A DNA stretch of 9,238 nucleotides, taken from the NCBI GenBank assembly GCA_036272815.1, contig DATAYA010000113.1, positions 1 to 9,238 of the forward strand, given 5' to 3'. How positions within the stretch are numbered: the stretch's first letter is position 1; each line of letters starts with the position of its first letter. Below the pieces are notes generated by a model that searched no databases, was not told the origin of the DNA, and saw only the letters and a program-made list of their open reading frames with translations. Position numbers and translations under genes: made by a program. Positions 1 through 5,306 of the stretch are shown in pieces. Origin of the DNA: DATAYA01 sp036272815 (GTDB taxonomy: Bacteria > Pseudomonadota > Alphaproteobacteria > Acetobacterales > Acetobacteraceae).

Positions 1-1008
1 GGCGATGGCGGCGCGGTCGAGCCCCCGCCTGCCGATCACCACGACCCGCCCGGCGCGCGCCTCGCCCGAAGCCCAGGGCCGGTCGAAATGCGCGCCGAAG
101 CGGGCGCCCACGCCCTGCACAACGAGCCGCATCGGCCGGCCGCGGAGCGAGGCGAAACCCTTGATGCGCAGGATGTCGTGCGCGGCCGCCGCGTCGCGCA
201 GGCGGGCGAGCAGCGGCTCCGATGCCTCGGCCTCGGCGATCGGGACAACGAAGCTCTCGAAATCATCGTGTTCGTGGGCGCCGTCCATTGCGTCGTGGTG
301 CGAGGGCCGTGCCGCGAGGTCGTCCTCCGCCGCGGCGGCGAGACCGAGCAGCACCGCCGGATCGAGCCGGCCTTCCCGGGTCGCGACGATCCTGACCGCG
401 CGGGGCAGCCGGGCGGCGACCTGCGCCGCGACCCGAGCCAGCGCGTCCGCATCCAGCAGGTCGGACTTGTTGAGCAGCACGAGGTCGGCGGCGGCGATCT
501 GGTCCTCGAACACCTCGGCGAGCGGGTTGTCGTGGTCGAGCGACGGGTCGGCCACCCGCGCCGCCGCGACCGCGTCCGGGTCGTCGGCGAAGCGGCCATC
601 GGCAACCGCGGGCGCGTCCAGCACCGCGATCACGCCATCGACGGTCAGCCGCGTGCGCACCGCCGGCCAGTCGAACGCGCGGATCAGCGGCTTCGGGAGC
701 GCCAGGCCGGAGGTCTCGATGACGATGTGCTCGGGCGGCGGATCGCGCGCCAGGAGCGCCTCCATCGCGGGCACGAAATCCTCGGCGACGGTGCAGCAGA
801 GGCAGCCATTCGCCAGCTCGATCATGTCGGCGGCCGCGCAGCCCGGATTGCCGCAGCCGCGCAGCAACTCGCCGTCGATGCCGAGTTCGCCGAACTCGTT
901 GACGATGAGCGCGATCCGCCGCCCGCGAGCATGAGCGAGCAGGTGACGCAGCAGCGTCGTCTTGCCGGCGCCGAGGAAGCCGGTGACGATCGTGGCCGGG
1001 ATTTTCAT
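1..1008 (-). CDS. cobW: Cobalamin biosynthesis GTPase CobW (partial, 3' end beyond window)
   Basis: G3E-family P-loop GTPase, thought to act as a metallochaperone delivering cobalt to cobaltochelatase in aerobic cobalamin synthesis. The frame is open from ATG 1008 down to base 1, giving 336 residues; family members are about 340-350 long, so only a short tail is missing. Visible motifs: Walker A GFLGAGKTTLL (residues 10-20), the NEFGELGIDGELL segment (37-49), the metal-binding CxCC in NGCLCC (68-72), the ETSGLALP segment (98-105), the guanine-specificity NKSD (180-183), and a His/Asp-rich linker HHDAMDGAHEHDD (237-249) before the C-terminal CobW_C domain (about 250-336). The start codon overlaps the stop of the upstream DUF1636 gene (ATGA), so translation is probably coupled. 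The gene lies downstream of a B12 riboswitch on the same strand. The His-rich linker supports CobW over other G3E chaperones such as YjiA, UreG or HypB. Confidence 0.95.
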   Translation of the reverse strand, partial: MKIPATIVTGFLGAGKTTLLRHLLAHARGRRIALIVNEFGELGIDGELLRGCGNPGCAAADMIELANGCLCCTVAEDFVPAMEALLARDPPPEHIVIETSGLALPKPLIRAFDWPAVRTRLTVDGVIAVLDAPAVADGRFADDPDAVAAARVADPSLDHDNPLAEVFEDQIAAADLVLLNKSDLLDADALARVAAQVAARLPRAVRIVATREGRLDPAVLLGLAAAAEDDLAARPSHHDAMDGAHEHDDFESFVVPIAEAEASEPLLARLRDAAAAHDILRIKGFASLRGRPMRLVVQGVGARFGAHFDRPWASGEARAGRVVVIGRRGLDRAAIA

Positions 1009-1409
1009 GCGCCCGCCTCCGCCGCCGGTCGCGGGGCAAGACCGCCCGCCGGCGGCATGCGGCCGATGACCATCGACCGCAGCGAGGCGGGGCGGCGCGA
1101 GGGCAGCACCGTGCCGGTCGGCGAGGCGAGATAGGCGCTCGCATAGGCCAGAAGATCGGCGGCGTGGCGGGGCGTCAGGTCGCCGAGCAGGTAGCTCCAC
1201 TTGCCCGGCGCCATGATCGCCGCACTGCACGCGCGGTCGCAGTTGGCGAAGCACTCCACACCCGCGAGCCGCAGCCCGGCCGGGAGCGGCATAACGGCCA
1301 GCGTGTCGTGCAACAGCCGGCCCGGCCAGGGCGGCTCGGTGCGGCCGGCGCGGCAGGTGGTGCAGACGTGCAGGGTGGCGCCACGCGGCGTTTCGTTCGT
1401 TTCGTTCAT
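1005..1409 (-). CDS. DUF1636 family small cysteine-containing protein, putative iron-sulfur/metal protein
   Basis: 134-residue soluble protein of the DUF1636 type, commonly found beside cobW in alphaproteobacterial B12 clusters; its biochemical role is not established. It carries CTTC (C16, C19) and a second cluster CFANCDRAC (C53, C57, C61), an arrangement resembling thioredoxin-like [2Fe-2S] ferredoxins, followed by a WSYLLGDL segment (71-78). From about residue 98 it has a Pro/Arg/Ala-rich tail that looks disordered. ATG 1409 is chosen because AGGGG sits 6 nt upstream (1416-1420) and the recognisable domain begins shortly after. An in-frame ATG at 1499 would add 30 low-complexity residues and fall in the riboswitch leader. 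The stop overlaps the cobW start by 4 bp. The gene is first in the riboswitch-controlled operon. A cobalt- or redox-related helper role for CobW/CobN is inference from context. Confidence 0.85.
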   Translation of the reverse strand: MNETNETPRGATLHVCTTCRAGRTEPPWPGRLLHDTLAVMPLPAGLRLAGVECFANCDRACSAAIMAPGKWSYLLGDLTPRHAADLLAYASAYLASPTGTVLPSRRPASLRSMVIGRMPPAGGLAPRPAAEAGA

Positions 1410-1414
1410 GGCAG

Positions 1415-1447
1415 GCCCCTGTCGCCGCCGCGTCGCGGCCGAGGGGC
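1415..1447 (-). promoter_or_regulatory. Candidate Shine-Dalgarno-sequestering hairpin (riboswitch expression platform)
   Basis: On the minus strand GCCCCT (1447-1442) is perfectly complementary to AGGGGC (1420-1415), which contains the ribosome binding site. Between the arms lies an inner perfect stem, GCCGC-GAC-GCGGC (1439-1427), which would bring them together. No U-tract follows any leader hairpin, so control of translation initiation fits better than intrinsic termination. The pairing is read directly; the regulatory role is inferred. In such high-GC sequence some pairing is expected by chance. Confidence 0.4.
1416..1420 (-). promoter_or_regulatory. Ribosome binding site of the DUF1636 gene
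   Basis: AGGGG on the minus strand, 6 nt before ATG 1409. It decides the start against the upstream in-frame ATG at 1499. The site is the 3' arm of a possible sequestering hairpin (1415-1447). Confidence 0.6.
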
Positions 1448-1499
1448 GCGGGGGCCGCCCCGGCGCTCGCGCGGCGGGGTCGGTGTCCGAGGCGGACAC
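1446..1499 (-). other. Riboswitch leader segment with two GC hairpins
   Basis: Between aptamer and gene the minus strand holds a perfect 7-bp stem with a 3-nt loop, GTGTCCG-CCT-CGGACAC (1499-1483). A second stem is CGGGG-CGGC-CCCCG, extended by GCG/CGC across a one-base bulge (1466-1448). Neither is followed by a run of U, so neither is a classical terminator. They may take part in switching with the aptamer or with the hairpin nearer the start codon. No reading frame here looks coding. Confidence 0.35.
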
Positions 1500-1539
1500 G
1501 TTCTCCGCCGGGGCACCCCGCCCGGCGTCGCGGCCTGCT

Positions 1540-1730
1540 GTGACGGCAGGTCTCCTGGCTCGCGGATACGCATCGCCGCCCGCCGACCTTCCCGGGCCTC
1601 AAGGCCCAGTGGCATTCCGGCGCGCGGCTCTCCGCCTACAGTTGCGGGGGCAGCTCCGGCGTCGGGCCCCTCTCGGGGAGCATCCCTGACCGGATTCCCA
1701 TTTTCATCTTCCGTGCGGAAGAACCGTCAC
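1540..1730 (-). ncRNA. Cobalamin (adenosylcobalamin) riboswitch aptamer
   Basis: Read on the minus strand, the region has the conserved blocks of the cobalamin riboswitch in order. A 7-bp closing stem P1 is GTGACGG (1730-1724) pairing with CCGTCAC (1546-1540). Between its arms come GATGAAAATGGGAATCCGGT, GAGCTGCCCCCGCAACTGTA, ATGCCACTG, GGGAAGG, and the B12 box AGCCAGGAGACCTGCC (1560-1545). It lies about 130 nt upstream of the DUF1636-cobW genes on the same strand. In this class, binding of the coenzyme normally represses downstream cobalt-uptake or cobalamin-synthesis genes. P1 begins at the transcription start predicted from the candidate promoter, so the aptamer occupies the very 5' end of the transcript. 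Confidence 0.95.
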
Positions 1731-1736
1731 GTCGCG

Positions 1737-1766
1737 AGTATGGCAGGCGGGGGTTCGGATGCGCAA
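1737..1766 (-). promoter_or_regulatory. Candidate sigma70-type promoter of the riboswitch/cob operon
   Basis: Minus strand: TTGCGC (1766-1761, 3 of 6 to TTGACA), an 18-nt spacer, then CATACT (1742-1737, 4 of 6 to TATAAT) preceded by TGC as in extended -10 elements. The predicted start, about 7 nt downstream, falls at 1730, the first base of riboswitch stem P1. That agreement is the main support. Read-through from pyrF is also possible. Confidence 0.45.
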
Positions 1767-1774
1767 GCGTGGGC

Positions 1775-1791
1775 GCGACCGGCGGGGTCGC
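1775..1791 (-). terminator. Possible hairpin terminator after pyrF
   Basis: Minus strand GCGACC-CCGCC-GGTCGC forms a perfect 6-bp stem starting 7 nt after the pyrF stop, extendable by two GC pairs across a bulge. It separates pyrF from the promoter of the riboswitch operon, where a terminator would be expected. No U-tract follows, so it may only be an RNA-stabilising stem. Confidence 0.3.
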
Positions 1792-1797
1792 CCGCAA

Positions 1798-2502
1798 TCA
1801 GGAACCAGGCCGCGCCGCCTCCATCTCCGCGATGAAGCTGCGTGCCGCTGCGACCGGGTCCGGTGCCGCGACGATCGGTCGGCCCACGACCAGGTAGTCG
1901 GCGCCGTTCCGGATCGCCTCCCCGGGTGTCGCGGTCCGCTTGTGGTCGTTCACGTCGCCGCTGGCCTGCCGCACGCCGGGGGTGGCGATCAGCAGGCTTT
2001 GCGTCTCGGCGAGCCGTCTGATTCCGTCCGGGTTGTCGTTGGCCGACGCGATGATGCCGTCGCACCCGCACGCGACCGCCTTCCGCGCCCGCATCTGGAC
2101 AAGCTCGTGGGCGCCGACCCCGTAGCCCATCTCGCGAAGGGCGGCGTCGTCCAGGCTGGTGAGGACCGTTACCGCGAACACCTTGAGGTCGGAGGCGCCC
2201 TTCCCCTCGACGGCGGCCCGCATGATCCGTTCGTCGCCGTGCACCGTGACGAAGCTCACGCGGCGCCGGGCTGCGACGGCGACCGCACGTCCGACGGTCT
2301 CGGGGATGTCGAACATCTTGGCGTCGAGAAAGACCCGCTTGCCGCGGCCGACCAGGCCGTCGATCAGTCCGTCAACGCCGGGGGCGAATGCCAGCCCGAG
2401 GCCGATCTTGAAGAACGACACGGCGTCGTCGAGACGGGTCACGAGCAGCTGCGCCTCTCGCACGCTCGCCACGTCGAGGGCGACGATCAGCCGCTCGGCC
2501 AT
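1798..2502 (-). CDS. pyrF: Orotidine-5'-phosphate decarboxylase
   Basis: Cytoplasmic enzyme of the last step of de novo UMP synthesis (OMP to UMP plus CO2). The 234-residue protein matches the usual 230-240 residue bacterial (class I) length. Motifs along the TIM barrel: LIVALD (5-10), FFKIGLGL (30-37), the catalytic D-x-K-x-x-D in FLDAKMFDIPETV (D60, K62, D65), VTVHGDERIM (86-94), ATPGVR (173-178), and the phosphate-binding GADYLVVGRPI (200-210, R208). ATG 2502 is chosen because homologues begin only a few residues before the RLIVALD strand. Longer in-frame starts (to 2661) add unrelated sequence overlapping the repeat region. No good Shine-Dalgarno precedes the ATG, so it may be weakly initiated or SD-independent. 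It stands alone, upstream of the B12 operon on the same strand and divergent from the oxygenase gene. Three 8-bp repeats sit just upstream. Confidence 0.95.
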   Translation of the reverse strand: MAERLIVALDVASVREAQLLVTRLDDAVSFFKIGLGLAFAPGVDGLIDGLVGRGKRVFLDAKMFDIPETVGRAVAVAARRRVSFVTVHGDERIMRAAVEGKGASDLKVFAVTVLTSLDDAALREMGYGVGAHELVQMRARKAVACGCDGIIASANDNPDGIRRLAETQSLLIATPGVRQASGDVNDHKRTATPGEAIRNGADYLVVGRPIVAAPDPVAAARSFIAEMEAARPGS

Positions 2503-2525
2503 GGCGGAAGGAACGTCTCGGACGC

Positions 2526-2565
2526 ACTTGGATTCAGGGGAACTTGCATTATCAGACACTTGCAT
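2526..2565. repeat. Three ACTTGSAT repeats at exact 16-bp spacing upstream of pyrF
   Basis: ACTTGGAT (2526-2533), ACTTGCAT (2542-2549) and ACTTGCAT (2558-2565) start exactly 16 bp apart; on the pyrF strand they read ATGCAAGT, ATGCAAGT, ATCCAAGT. The nearest copy lies 24 bp before the pyrF start. A -10-like GATAAT (minus strand, 2553-2548) sits between and partly overlaps the copies, so a protein bound here would cover it. Such an array could be an operator. The repeats are certain; the function is inference. Confidence 0.5.
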
Positions 2566-2760
2566 GTTGCCCACCGATACCGCCCACCAAAGTCCAATGA
2601 CCTGAAACGGCCGAAGACGCCGCTTCGGCGGTCCGCCTGTATGGCATGCGGGCAGACCCAATCAAGCGCTCTGCCTTCGACCCGTGCACGTCCGGGGTGA
2701 ATGCGGGCCAGGGCCGCGCGGACGCCCGGCACCGACCTACTCGCCGGGTAGCGCCGGCCG
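2566..2760. other. Rest of the pyrF/oxygenase divergent intergenic region
   Basis: No convincing gene on either strand. The open frames crossing it are low-complexity and continue into known genes. It contains one perfect 7-bp hairpin, GCCGAAG (2610-2616) with CTTCGGC (2623-2629), without a T-run. I see no confident promoter for either flanking gene here. Confidence 0.5.
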
Positions 2761-2769
2761 TGCTATCCG
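2761..2769 (+). promoter_or_regulatory. Possible extended -10 of a near-leaderless oxygenase transcript
   Basis: TGCTATCCG (TG-n-TATCCG, 3 of 6 to TATAAT) ends 7 nt before ATG 2777, and no Shine-Dalgarno is present between them. If active, transcription would start at or next to the start codon. No good -35 is visible. Weak evidence. Confidence 0.2.
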
Positions 2770-2776
2770 CGCCCGC

Positions 2777-3409
2777 ATGACCACGCTCGATCTCGACCGC
2801 CTGCGCGCAACCCCGGTCGCCGCCGCGCCTTTCCCGCATGTCGTGGTGCGCGATTTCGTGCCGCCCGAGGCGCTGGCAGCCGTGGTCGCCGACCTGCCGA
2901 CGATCGCCAAGCGCGGATCGTTCCCGACCGGCTCGCTGCGGCTCGGGCCGGCGGCGCGGGGAATGCTCGCCGAGCTGGAGGGTCCGGGTTTCCGGGACGC
3001 GGTCGCGGCCAAGTTCGGGCTCGACCTCGGACGGGCGCCGACGATGGTGACGCTGCGCGGTCACACCGACGAGCAGGACGGCCACATCCATTGCGACAGC
3101 GCGTCCAAGCGGGTGACGGTGCTGCTCTACCTCAACCCGCAGAATGCGGCCTGGGCGCGGCAGGAGGGCTGCCTGCGGCTGCTGCGCCAGGCGGACGACA
3201 TCGAGCGCTTCGAGGTCGAGGTGCCACCCGTCGACGGCACGCTGCTGGTCTTCCCGAACGGGCCCGGCACCTGGCACGGGCACCGCCGGTTCGTGGGCCA
3301 GCGCTATGCCGTGCAGCTCAACTACATGACCGGCGACCGACGGGCGCGGATGGAGTTGCTGCGCCACCGCTACAGCGCCGTCCTCAAGCGGCTGCTGCCG
3401 GCCGCCTGA
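2777..3409 (+). CDS. 2-oxoglutarate/Fe(II)-dependent oxygenase family protein (prolyl-4-hydroxylase-like fold), substrate unknown
   Basis: 210-residue soluble protein with the facial triad of Fe(II)/2-oxoglutarate oxygenases. The HxD is in GHIHCDS (H105, D107), the distal His is in GTWHGHRRF (H167), and R176 in GQRYAVQLNY lies nine residues later, where the 2-oxoglutarate carboxylate-binding Arg is expected. The strand VTVLLYLN (113-120) and DGTLLVFPN (153-161) fit the double-stranded beta-helix. ATG 2777 is preferred because the region upstream to 2684 is low-complexity and the N-terminal FPHVVVRDFVPPEAL follows closely. There is no clear ribosome binding site. The stop lies in a 16-bp tandem duplication. 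The hydroxylase gene begins 72 bp downstream on the same strand, so co-transcription is possible, but a link to aromatic catabolism is unproven. The substrate could be a protein side chain or a small molecule; the sequence does not tell. Confidence 0.8.
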   Translation: MTTLDLDRLRATPVAAAPFPHVVVRDFVPPEALAAVVADLPTIAKRGSFPTGSLRLGPAARGMLAELEGPGFRDAVAAKFGLDLGRAPTMVTLRGHTDEQDGHIHCDSASKRVTVLLYLNPQNAAWARQEGCLRLLRQADDIERFEVEVPPVDGTLLVFPNGPGTWHGHRRFVGQRYAVQLNYMTGDRRARMELLRHRYSAVLKRLLPAA

Positions 3410-3427
3410 GCTGCCGGCCGCCTGAGC
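3394..3427. repeat. Perfect 16-bp tandem duplication across the oxygenase stop codon
   Basis: The unit CTGCCGGCCGCCTGAG occurs at 3395-3410 and again at 3411-3426. The 16-bp period is exact over 3394-3427. The first copy contains the last codons and TGA (3407-3409) of the oxygenase; the second is non-coding. It looks like a recent slippage or duplication event with no effect on the protein. Confidence 0.85.
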
Positions 3428-3465
3428 CCCTTCCGCGCGTCCGTGCACCGGCGCATCCTGTCCGC

Positions 3466-3473
3466 GGGAGGTG
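3466..3473 (+). promoter_or_regulatory. Strong ribosome binding site of the flavin hydroxylase
   Basis: GGGAGGTG with an 8-nt spacer to ATG 3482. It decides this start against the GTG at 3443, which lacks a comparable site and would add 13 residues. It is one of the best Shine-Dalgarno sequences in the window and fits the first gene of the operon. Confidence 0.75.
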
Positions 3474-3481
3474 CGGGCGGC

Positions 3482-5125
3482 ATGGAGATGCGGCTCGACT
3501 ACGTGCGATCGCCGGACCAGGACGCGGCGGCGCCCGTGCGCCATCCGGTGATCGTCGTCGGCGCCGGGCCGGTCGGGCTCGCGCTCGCGATCGATCTCGC
3601 GCAACACGGCGTGCCGGTGGTGCTGCTCGACGAGGACGACACGCTCGCGACCGGCTCGCGGGCGATCTGCTTTGCCAAGCGGACACTCGAAATTTTCGAC
3701 CGGCTCGGCTGCGGCGGCCCGATGGTCGAGCGCGGCGTGCAGTGGCATGTCGGGCGCGTGTTCTTCGGCGAGACCCTGGCCTACCAGTTCGACCTGCTGC
3801 CCGAGGCCGGGCACCACCGGCCGGCCTTCATCAACCTCCAGCAATACCATGTCGAGGCATTCCTCCTGGAGCGCGCGCGGGCGCTGCCGAGCATCGACCT
3901 GCGCTGGCGCAACCGCGTCGCCGACGTGCGGCCGGCGGCGGAGGGCGTTTCCCTCACGATCGAGACGCCGGACGGGCGGTACGACCTCGCCTGCGACCAC
4001 CTGATCGCCGCCGACGGCAGCCGCAGCACGGTGCGCCGGCTGATGGGGCTGGAGACGCACGGGGAGAGTTTTCGCGACCGCTTCCTGATCGCCGACGTGC
4101 GGATGACGGCGCCGTTTCCGTCGGAGCGCTGGTTCTGGTTCGACCCGCCCTTCCATCGCGGCCAGTCGGTGCTGCTGCACCGGCAGGCCGACGACGTGTG
4201 GCGGATCGACTTCCAGCTCGGCTGGGATGCGGACCCGGTGGCGGAACGGGCGCCCGAGCGGGTGATCCCGCGCGTGCGGGCGCTGCTCGGGCCGGAAGCG
4301 GCGTTCGAGTTGGTCTGGTGCAGTGTCTATACTTTCTCGTGTCAGCGGATGGAGCGGTTCCGGCACGGGCGGGTGTATTTCGCGGGCGATGCGGCGCACG
4401 GGGTCTCGCCGTTCGGGGCACGGGGGGCCAATGGCGGCGTGCAGGATGCCGAAAACCTGGCGTGGAAGCTGGCGCTGGTGGTGCAGGGCCGCGCGCCGGA
4501 CGCGCTGCTCGACAGCTACGGCGCCGAGCGCGAGGCCGCCGCGGACGAAAACATCCTTGCCTCCACGCGGAGCACGGATTTCATCACGCCGAAGAACGCC
4601 GCGAGCCGCGCATTCCGCGATGCGGCGCTGACGCTGGCGCGGACGCATCCGTTCGCAAGGCGGCTGGTGAACAGCGGGCGGCTGTCGGTGCCGGCAGTCC
4701 TGGAGCGATCGCCGCTCAACACGCCGGACGCGGACGACTTCGCGGGTGGGCCAGCGCCTGGGGCGGTCTGTGCCGATGCGCCGGTGCGCGTGGACGGCCG
4801 GCCGGGCTGGCTGCTGCAAGCGGTGGGTGACAATTTCGTGGTCCTCGGCTTCGGCGCCGAGGCCGCTGCACCCGGGGCGGCGCTGGCCGAGGCGTGGCCA
4901 GTGCGGGCGGTTCTGGTCGTGCCGCCGGGTGCGGCGGTGCCAGGGCGGCGCGACCTGCGCGTGCTCGAGGATGCGGACGGGCGGGCGTGGGCGCGGTATG
5001 ATGCGAAGCCGGGAACACTATATCTCGTGCGGCCCGACCAGCACGTCGCGGCGCGGTGGCGCCACGTCGATCCGGCGGCGGTGGGTGCGGCGCTCGCGCG
5101 GGCCGCGGGACGGACATCATGCTGA
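3482..5125 (+). CDS. FAD-dependent aromatic hydroxylase (group A; MhaA-like 3-hydroxyphenylacetate 6-hydroxylase candidate)
   Basis: Flavoprotein monooxygenase of the p-hydroxybenzoate hydroxylase/MhpA type, which uses NAD(P)H and O2 to add a hydroxyl to a phenolic ring. Its 547 residues show the dinucleotide-binding VVGAGPVGLALAIDLAQHG (25-43), the family DG motif LIAADGSRSTVRRLMG (174-189), and the FAD-ribityl GD motif VYFAGDAAHGVSPFGARG (298-315) running into GANGGVQDAENLAWKLAL. A thioredoxin-like C-terminal domain spans about 430-545. Automated annotation would probably call it 3-(3-hydroxyphenyl)propionate hydroxylase. Here it heads a homogentisate operon and overlaps a 61-residue DUF2783 gene by 7 bp. 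In Pseudomonas putida a flavoprotein of about 63 kDa (MhaA) and a coupling protein of about 6 kDa (MhaB) convert 3-hydroxyphenylacetate to homogentisate, so the same reaction is the best inference. Another phenolic acid is possible. The flavin-hydroxylase call is firm; the substrate is not. Confidence 0.92.
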   Translation: MEMRLDYVRSPDQDAAAPVRHPVIVVGAGPVGLALAIDLAQHGVPVVLLDEDDTLATGSRAICFAKRTLEIFDRLGCGGPMVERGVQWHVGRVFFGETLAYQFDLLPEAGHHRPAFINLQQYHVEAFLLERARALPSIDLRWRNRVADVRPAAEGVSLTIETPDGRYDLACDHLIAADGSRSTVRRLMGLETHGESFRDRFLIADVRMTAPFPSERWFWFDPPFHRGQSVLLHRQADDVWRIDFQLGWDADPVAERAPERVIPRVRALLGPEAAFELVWCSVYTFSCQRMERFRHGRVYFAGDAAHGVSPFGARGANGGVQDAENLAWKLALVVQGRAPDALLDSYGAEREAAADENILASTRSTDFITPKNAASRAFRDAALTLARTHPFARRLVNSGRLSVPAVLERSPLNTPDADDFAGGPAPGAVCADAPVRVDGRPGWLLQAVGDNFVVLGFGAEAAAPGAALAEAWPVRAVLVVPPGAAVPGRRDLRVLEDADGRAWARYDAKPGTLYLVRPDQHVAARWRHVDPAAVGAALARAAGRTSC

Positions 5126-5304
5126 ACACGGAGCCGAACATCGCCGATCCGGACGGGTTCTATGCCGCGCTGATCGCGCTGCACCGCGACCTCCCGCCGG
5201 AGCGGAGCGCGTTGGTCAATGCGCGGCTGATCCTGCTGCTGGCGAACCATGTCGGCGATGCCGAGGTGCTGCGGCAGGCGTTGGAAGCGGCCAGGGAGGA
5301 ATAG
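5119..5304 (+). CDS. DUF2783 small protein, candidate coupling subunit of the flavin hydroxylase (MhaB-like)
   Basis: 61-residue acidic/amphipathic protein (about 6.7 kDa) with no signal peptide, membrane segment or cysteine. After NIADPDGFYAALIALHRDL (7-25), the central stretch NARLILLLANHVGDAEVLRQAL (34-55) is predicted helical, giving a small helical bundle. It matches the DUF2783 pattern, repeatedly found after flavin monooxygenases. ATG 5119 lies inside the hydroxylase reading frame and overlaps its stop (ATGCTGA, 7 bp). Only a weak GGGACGGA precedes it, so it is probably made by translational coupling in step with the hydroxylase. The MBL gene starts 2 bp after its stop. Size, position and coupling match the MhaB coupling protein of the P. 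putida 3-hydroxyphenylacetate hydroxylase; that equivalence is inference. An ATG at 5056 is rejected because it adds an out-of-family leader deep inside the hydroxylase gene. Confidence 0.88.
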   Translation: MLNTEPNIADPDGFYAALIALHRDLPPERSALVNARLILLLANHVGDAEVLRQALEAAREE

Positions 5305-5306
5305 GG

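Noticed and set aside
88..1134. A 348-codon plus-strand frame over cobW
   Set aside because: It is the antisense shadow of cobW, whose Walker A, CxCC and NKSD motifs are unambiguous on the minus strand.
1410..1499. Longer DUF1636 protein starting at ATG 1499
   Set aside because: It adds 30 Pro/Arg/Ala residues, has a poorer ribosome site, and lies in the riboswitch leader hairpins.
2610..2629. 7-bp hairpin in the divergent intergenic region taken as a terminator
   Set aside because: The flanking genes point away from each other and no T-run follows, so there is nothing to terminate here.
2503..2661. Longer pyrF starting at ATG 2661
   Set aside because: The added 53 residues are unlike any PyrF N-terminus and would run through the 16-bp-phased repeats.
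3443..3481. GTG start for the flavin hydroxylase at 3443
   Set aside because: ATG 3482 has a much better ribosome site and leaves a normal N-terminus before the GxGxxG motif.
2552..4819. A 755-codon open frame on the minus strand, antisense to the oxygenase and hydroxylase genes
   Set aside because: Arg/His/Pro-rich low-complexity translation without domains. It is the stop-poor antisense frame expected at this GC content opposite two well-supported genes.
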